DNA of 64,000 bases from Glandiceps talaboti (lineage: Eukaryota > Hemichordata > Enteropneusta > Spengelidae), in assembly GCF_964340395.1 (NCBI RefSeq), contig NC_135565.1, positions 445,001 to 509,000 of the forward strand, read 5' to 3'. The position numbers and the translations under genes were made by a program. Position 1 is the stretch's first letter. Each line of letters starts with the position of its first letter. This document shows positions 63,501-64,000 of this stretch, one piece after another. The notes under the pieces were generated by a model, which ran no database searches, was not told where the DNA came from, and saw only the letters and a list, made by a program, of their open reading frames with translations.

Positions 63501-64000
63501 TAGATGACAGTGTATAAAAGACTTGGGAATAGATGACAGTGTATAAAAAGACTTGGGAATAGATGACAGTGTATAAAAGACTTGGGAATAGATGACTGTA
63601 TAAAAAGACTTGGGAATAGATGACAGTGTATAAAAGACTTGGGAATAGATGACTGTATAAAAGACTTGGGAATAGATGACAGCGTGTAAAAGACTTGGGT
63701 GTTAGAACTCAATGGAATAGATGACAGTGTATAAAAGACTTGGGAATAGATGACAGTGTATTTAAAGACTTGGGAATAGATGACAGTGTGTAAATGACTT
63801 GGGAATAGATGACAGCGTGTAAAAGACTTGGGTGTTAGAACTCAATGGAATAGATGACAGTGTATAAAAGACTTGGGAATAGATGACAGTGTATTTAAAG
63901 ACTTGGGAATAGATGACAGTGTATAAAAGACTTGGGAATAGATGACAGTGTGTAAATGACTTGGGAATAGATGACAGTGTATAAAAGACTTGGGAATAGA
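48527..64000. repeat. 29/45-bp satellite with higher-order repeats, >15.4 kb
   Basis: The basic unit is AATAGATGACAGTGTATAAA plus AGACTTGGG (29 bp). About every third to eighth unit carries an extra 16 bases, TGTTAGAACTCAATGG, giving 45 bp. Variants include ATTTAAAG, GCGTGTAAAAG, ATGACTGTATAA and GACGTGGG. The variant GACGTGGG recurs at 49017, 50674, 52361, 54049, 57867 and 59750, showing higher-order periods of about 1.66, 1.69 and 1.88 kb. Long minus-strand frames here exist only because the monomer lacks stops on that strand. The array runs off the window. Confidence 0.97.

Noticed and set aside
48561-63712. Many minus-strand open frames of 70-250 codons with SSNTQVFYTLSSIPKSF-like repeats
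   Set aside because: They are the 29/45-bp satellite read in a strand without stops; frames shift with each monomer, composition is purely repeat-driven, and no start or domain context exists.

Overview
This is metazoan, intron-dominated DNA, most likely from a marine invertebrate; the sequence does not let me name the phylum. The evidence is three GT-AG spliced exons of one conserved animal gene, a DIRS-type and several non-LTR retroelements, and no bacterial-type operons. The host gene is SCYL2 (SCY1-like pseudokinase 2) on the + strand. Its exons lie at 10899-11043, 38472-38621 and 48300-48515. They join in phase and encode a continuous stretch of the pseudokinase domain. The introns are about 27.4 kb and 9.7 kb, with more than 15.4 kb after the last exon and at least 10.9 kb of presumed intron before the first.

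Layout. 1-3010: 59-bp satellite. 3011-10860: foldback/MITE-like elements with long inverted repeats, CA/CCA microsatellites, and a repeat (family B) with a hairpin head and TG/TCTG tract. 10899-11043: SCYL2 exon. 11107-12700: 47-bp array. 12701-28000: family A elements split by two unrelated inverted-repeat transposons, a LINE 3' end, a second family B copy split by a Harbinger-like element, and a small 18-bp minisatellite. 28190-29410: degenerate transposon-derived gene (minus strand). 29624-32270: 41-bp satellite that runs into the endonuclease reading frame of a LINE. 32272-36760: inverted LINE endonuclease piece, then a plus-strand LINE reverse transcriptase carrying a five-fold in-frame 81-bp repeat. 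36769-38441: 28/29-bp array ending about 30 bp before the next SCYL2 exon. 38472-38621: exon. 38690-39424: 35-bp array. 39695-41655: two family A elements. 41690-42680: 39/44-bp array. 43041-48016: nearly complete but decayed DIRS1-like retrotransposon with inverted terminal repeats and internal complementary region. 48300-48515: SCYL2 exon. 48527-64000: 29/45-bp array with kilobase-scale higher-order repeats, running off the window.

The large tandem arrays fill about 26 kb, or 41 percent of the window. The main observations are that arrays sit within tens of bases of SCYL2 splice sites, that one satellite can be traced to a 41-bp segment of LINE endonuclease code, and that two different transposons hit the equivalent position of two copies of one host repeat. 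Besides SCYL2, every coding-like segment belongs to a mobile element and is broken. I found no convincing new multi-gene system.
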